The position numbers and the translations under genes were made by a program. A DNA stretch of 44,434 nt from Treponema sp. (GTDB lineage Bacteria > Spirochaetota > Spirochaetia > Treponematales > Breznakiellaceae). Below are positions 42,401 to 44,434 of the stretch, one piece after another (the stretch's first letter is position 1; every line of letters starts with the position of its first letter). The notes under the pieces are model-generated. The model did not search any database. It was given only the letters and a program-made list of their open reading frames with translations, and was not told where the DNA came from. Where the stretch lies: contig QKCO01000024.1 in NCBI GenBank assembly GCA_003245635.1, positions 1-44,434 of the forward strand. The letters are read 5' to 3'.

Positions 42401-44097
42401 GCTTGAAGCTCGCCTTGCGCACGGACGCCGAGAGCGTACGCCGCCGGGACGATATTCAGAACACCTCCCGCGAGCTGGAATCCCGGCTGGTCGAGCGGCT
42501 TTCGAATATCGCGTCCAGAATCGGATCGGAACCATCGTTCGAGGGGAATCGGCTGCCGAAAGACTCGGACGCGTTCATATTCTACAAACCCGTCATGTAT
42601 CGCCAAGGCTCGGAGAACGTGTATTTCCGCGGTCTCGTTCGGCTCGAAGTCGGCACCGAGACGATCGCTTCAGCGATGGACGCCGGCCGCCGCGACCTCC
42701 TGCGGATCACAGGAGCGGTAGCGCTGCTGGCGGTCGCCATCGGCGTCGTCGGCGCCTTGCTGCTCGCTTCGGTCATCGTGCGCCCGATCAAGCGCCTGGT
42801 GGCGCACGTCGAGGCCATCCGCGACGAGGACGACAAATCCAAGCTCGAAGGCCACGAAATCACGGTCAAGAGCAAGGACGAGATAGCTATCCTCGGTGAT
42901 ACGATCAACGATATGACCCACGGCCTGGTCAAGGCCGCCGCAGCGTCCAAGGATCTGACGGTCGGTAAAGAGGTACAGAAGATGTTCATCCCCCTCGAAA
43001 CCGACGACCGCGGACGCAAGCTTATCTCGGGCCGGCTCGAAACGGACAAGGCCGAATTCTTCGGGTACTACGAAGGCGCGAAGGGTGTTTCGGGCGACTA
43101 CTTCAACTACGTCAAGCTGGACGACGACTATTTCGCGGTCATCAAATGCGACGTTTCGGGAAAAGGCGTTCCCGCGGCGCTCATCATGGTCGAAGTCGCG
43201 ACCCTTTTCCAGGACCATTTCCAGAGATGGAAGCGCGATGCGCGCGGCCTCAACCTCGAGCCGCTCGTCTACCGCATCAACGGATTCATCAATTCGCAGG
43301 GCTATAAAGGTTTGTTCGCCGCGTTCACCTTGTGCCTGTTCGATTCGAAGACCGGTCTCGTCCGTTTCTGCAACGCCGGCGACAAGCTCGTGCATTATTA
43401 CGACGCCTCCGAGGGGAGGCTGAAAACGCTCGAGCTTCAGGAGACGCCCGCGGCCGGGCCTTTCCCGAACGACCTGATCGAACTCAAGACCGGCTTCCCT
43501 ATGAAGACGCTCAATCTGTCGCAGGGAGACTTCCTGCTCCTCTATACGGACGGTATCGAAGAAGCCAAGCGCGTATTCCGCGATGCGCAGCTCCGCGAGC
43601 TCGTGTATTGGAAAGATACGGACAAATACGAGCTCGCGGCTGAAAGCCGTTTGCGTGAAGCCGCCGGCTCGAAGGACATGATCCAGGAGAAGGGTATTCC
43701 CGACGAGGAAATCGGGTTCGAGCGTGTCGTCGAGATCGTCGAGGCCGTTCTCTCGCGCACCAGATACGAACTGCTGAAAACGAGGAATCCCGATCCGTCC
43801 GAGCGTTTCATCTTCGATTTCTCCTCATGCCGGGGAGACATCGAGGAGGCGGTGCTAGCTCTCATTTCAGTTGAAAAGGTATTTCGGATGTACCGGGACC
43901 CGCACGCGGACGAAAACGACCGAGTGCTCGTCGACCGGAAAGTAGATGCTTTCCTCAGAGATCATTTCGACCAATACAGGAACTACTCATCCCATGCGAA
44001 AGATCACCCCGAATTGAGCGAGTATATGTATTATACTCATATCAGGGAAGACGCCCAATACGACGATCTTACTATCCTGAGTATCAAGAAGAAGTAG
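39469..44097 (+). CDS. Multi-sensor membrane PP2C (SpoIIE/RsbU-type) phosphatase
   Basis: A 1542-residue membrane protein. Order: signal peptide (1-24); extracytoplasmic region about 25-748 with BNR/sialidase-like propeller repeats (SSDGGLTWSAAK) and Ig/FN3-like domains; TM about 750-773; a short cytoplasmic stretch; TM 823-847; a second extracytoplasmic sensor about 850-1075; TM 1079-1100; HAMP about 1105-1160; PP2C phosphatase about 1180-1540. Phosphatase motifs are GVSGDYFNY (1206), DVSGKGVPAALIM (1228), LLYTDGIEEAKR (1357) and QYDDLTILSI (near 1531). About 165 residues of unusual sequence separate the last two. The likely substrate is a phosphorylated anti-sigma antagonist or similar protein, not seen here. 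Confidence 0.88.
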   Translation: MTRSRIRGALIVLLASCALPLFALADFYWETPVPFVPGAARFPVSASAGTVSAVAWQESSSSGDDSGAISLSVAVKRSGEGWKTYRNIAGPYAFAGSEPAITSIAVAPSGRILLAVSASASTIEVLSSEDYGNRFSKIVLNGAKSPLGSSGAVSPRIFVRADGGFILFATMSADQSLSLFASRSDDGVSWSSFVPFVTEEGLRLNFLPSHTSVGGKDFVVFQSLSTTARPTFQLYLKSSSDGGLTWSAAKRVTSFRDAFSQATDPELFDNQRPNLAVVDGSLYLAWERRVGTQSPQIYIAELAENGDISGEADRVTGSGAYCNNPLVFDYRGEPTVVWFDNRRGQDRVYLAQRAGVIWQDYDLTNSPVDSAFARPAIDSDGLYLFWQSKLRSTDRLMFLEPDKRAVPPVLVADNFTPGKRIRRDTARISWKVPDDSSGIAGFSFSWSMDPDEAPPEKQEVFASVLRAERVANEDGVWYFSVRALDFAGNWSPPSRIAFVRDTTPPGRVNLLLPPVDEKGFLVSNTFSIEWNPPPASDLAGYSWELEYVAPPNFFSAAAKFASFDFEAEAAKRFPRRDPPRTFSGASPSASYVNRDDGIWRFTVSAIDEVGNVGESVSGYFRTDKYIPYTYITFADAKRDDMGVLSLKIVGRGFSEGGAVSRVFLDRDGRPPYDREFTLNAGEYRVESDRMISGLRVEDLEEGRYRIGLVHPTRGLYLTAPLVSVDESGTIKFGDFSRSWEPSWSPAAKRRFVLDSVLMLLAALVVFGLFGAVASVRGIGSVLRESSQIRTEVAALLSGELMPSEKKAIVGSVRRRSGGLSFKLAAFTTFLVVAVVVLVSVPLSVLMTRTQEETLVRGLKDRSRVLLESLASGARAYLPSQNVLELGFLPAQTAAIPEARYATITGFGRDATTFSDHVWATNDPKIAQKIDTAEFRIGVSRVEDALSPKIAAIAKALDDQARSEVGELSSGIADLTQEGLKLALRTDAESVRRRDDIQNTSRELESRLVERLSNIASRIGSEPSFEGNRLPKDSDAFIFYKPVMYRQGSENVYFRGLVRLEVGTETIASAMDAGRRDLLRITGAVALLAVAIGVVGALLLASVIVRPIKRLVAHVEAIRDEDDKSKLEGHEITVKSKDEIAILGDTINDMTHGLVKAAAASKDLTVGKEVQKMFIPLETDDRGRKLISGRLETDKAEFFGYYEGAKGVSGDYFNYVKLDDDYFAVIKCDVSGKGVPAALIMVEVATLFQDHFQRWKRDARGLNLEPLVYRINGFINSQGYKGLFAAFTLCLFDSKTGLVRFCNAGDKLVHYYDASEGRLKTLELQETPAAGPFPNDLIELKTGFPMKTLNLSQGDFLLLYTDGIEEAKRVFRDAQLRELVYWKDTDKYELAAESRLREAAGSKDMIQEKGIPDEEIGFERVVEIVEAVLSRTRYELLKTRNPDPSERFIFDFSSCRGDIEEAVLALISVEKVFRMYRDPHADENDRVLVDRKVDAFLRDHFDQYRNYSSHAKDHPELSEYMYYTHIREDAQYDDLTILSIKKK

Positions 44098-44106
44098 GAG
44101 AAGGTT

Positions 44107-44433
44107 ATGACATTCAGCGAAAAGCTGCGCGATATCGTCGACAAGAGTCTCTCGGCCTCCAAAGATTTCGCCATCAAAGCCGGCGCGAAAGCCCAGGATC
44201 TCGGCGAGAAGGGGGTTCTCAAGCTTGAAATCGCCCAGCTCGAAGGACAGTCTCATAAGCTGATAAGCAAGCTCGGCCTCGAGGTCTATGATGCGTTCGT
44301 CGCCCGGGACCAGAAGTCGATCACGAAGGATAGCCCTGTCGTGCGCGAACTGCTAGATGAGATCGCCGGAGTCAAAGCGGCCATCGAGAAAAGGGAGAAT
44401 GAAATCGCACATCCCTTAAAAAAAACCAACTAA
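44107..44433 (+). CDS. Small helical protein downstream of the phosphatase
   Basis: A 108-residue protein, almost wholly helical by composition, charged, with heptad-like spacing (LEIAQLEGQSHKLISKLGLEVYDAF). It starts 9 bases after the phosphatase stop with AGGAGAAGG before the ATG, so it belongs to the same unit. No signal peptide or membrane segment is present, so it is cytoplasmic. It is not a STAS or anti-sigma factor by motif. It could be a partner or substrate of the phosphatase; that is only a contextual guess. Confidence 0.7.
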   Translation: MTFSEKLRDIVDKSLSASKDFAIKAGAKAQDLGEKGVLKLEIAQLEGQSHKLISKLGLEVYDAFVARDQKSITKDSPVVRELLDEIAGVKAAIEKRENEIAHPLKKTN

Positions 44434-44434
44434 A

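Overview
The window is a dense, high-GC stretch of bacterial chromosome, very probably from a spirochaete of the Treponema/Spirochaeta group. The clues are a complete V/A-type rotary ATPase operon, a UPF0164 (treponemal FadL-like) outer-membrane protein, a Pur-alpha/DUF3276 nucleic-acid-binding protein like Borrelia BpuR, a DUF4912-GH57 pair, and many secreted proteins of unknown function. No rRNA, tRNA, CRISPR array, insertion sequence or prophage was recognised, and no gene-free stretch is longer than about 150 bases.

Layout. (1) 1-10301: V-type ATPase genes C(partial)-I-K-F-E-A-B-D, mostly overlapping, followed closely by a universal stress protein, a flavodoxin-like protein, a J-domain protein and methionine aminopeptidase, ending in a terminator. 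(2) 10384-11901: an HtrA/Deg protease with its own terminator. (3) 11998-19152: a phosphoribosyltransferase with a probable leaderless start, three secreted or lipid-anchored proteins of unknown role, and RNase HII. (4) 19160-21780, minus strand: a phosphohexomutase and a Pur-alpha protein with a long Arg/Asp-rich tail. (5) 21922-24948: MnmA (tRNA 2-thiouridylase), NifS and NifU, a likely sulfur-relay operon. (6) 24962-27760, minus strand: a membrane-anchored propeller protein, a LytM-fold protein without catalytic residues, and a methyltransferase. (7) 27835-30168: cytidine deaminase, an HTH-EIIA fusion regulator and a TK1-type thymidine kinase. (8) 30179-35054: an exported transglutaminase-like protein, divergent from a pseudouridine synthase, then a nucleotidyltransferase two-gene module, DUF4912 and a GH57 branching-type enzyme. 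(9) 35056-44433: a divergent locus with a UPF0164 outer-membrane protein on one side and, on the other, a 1017-residue secreted repeat protein, a 1542-residue multi-sensor PP2C phosphatase and a small helical protein.

How the parts may work together. The ATPase operon is housekeeping ion transport; its rotor subunit looks proton-coupled. MnmA, NifS and NifU form a self-contained sulfur-transfer set. The most intriguing region is 35056-44433, which could be an envelope-spanning sensory system: an outer-membrane channel-like protein, a periplasmic scaffold, and an inner-membrane phosphatase with two separate extracytoplasmic sensor regions. A large imperfect palindrome carrying the same -10-like element in both directions lies between its two arms. 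Several genes here also have a -10 element only 6-12 bases before the start codon, which suggests leaderless or near-leaderless mRNAs.

Functions are assigned from recognised motifs and family memory, without database searches.
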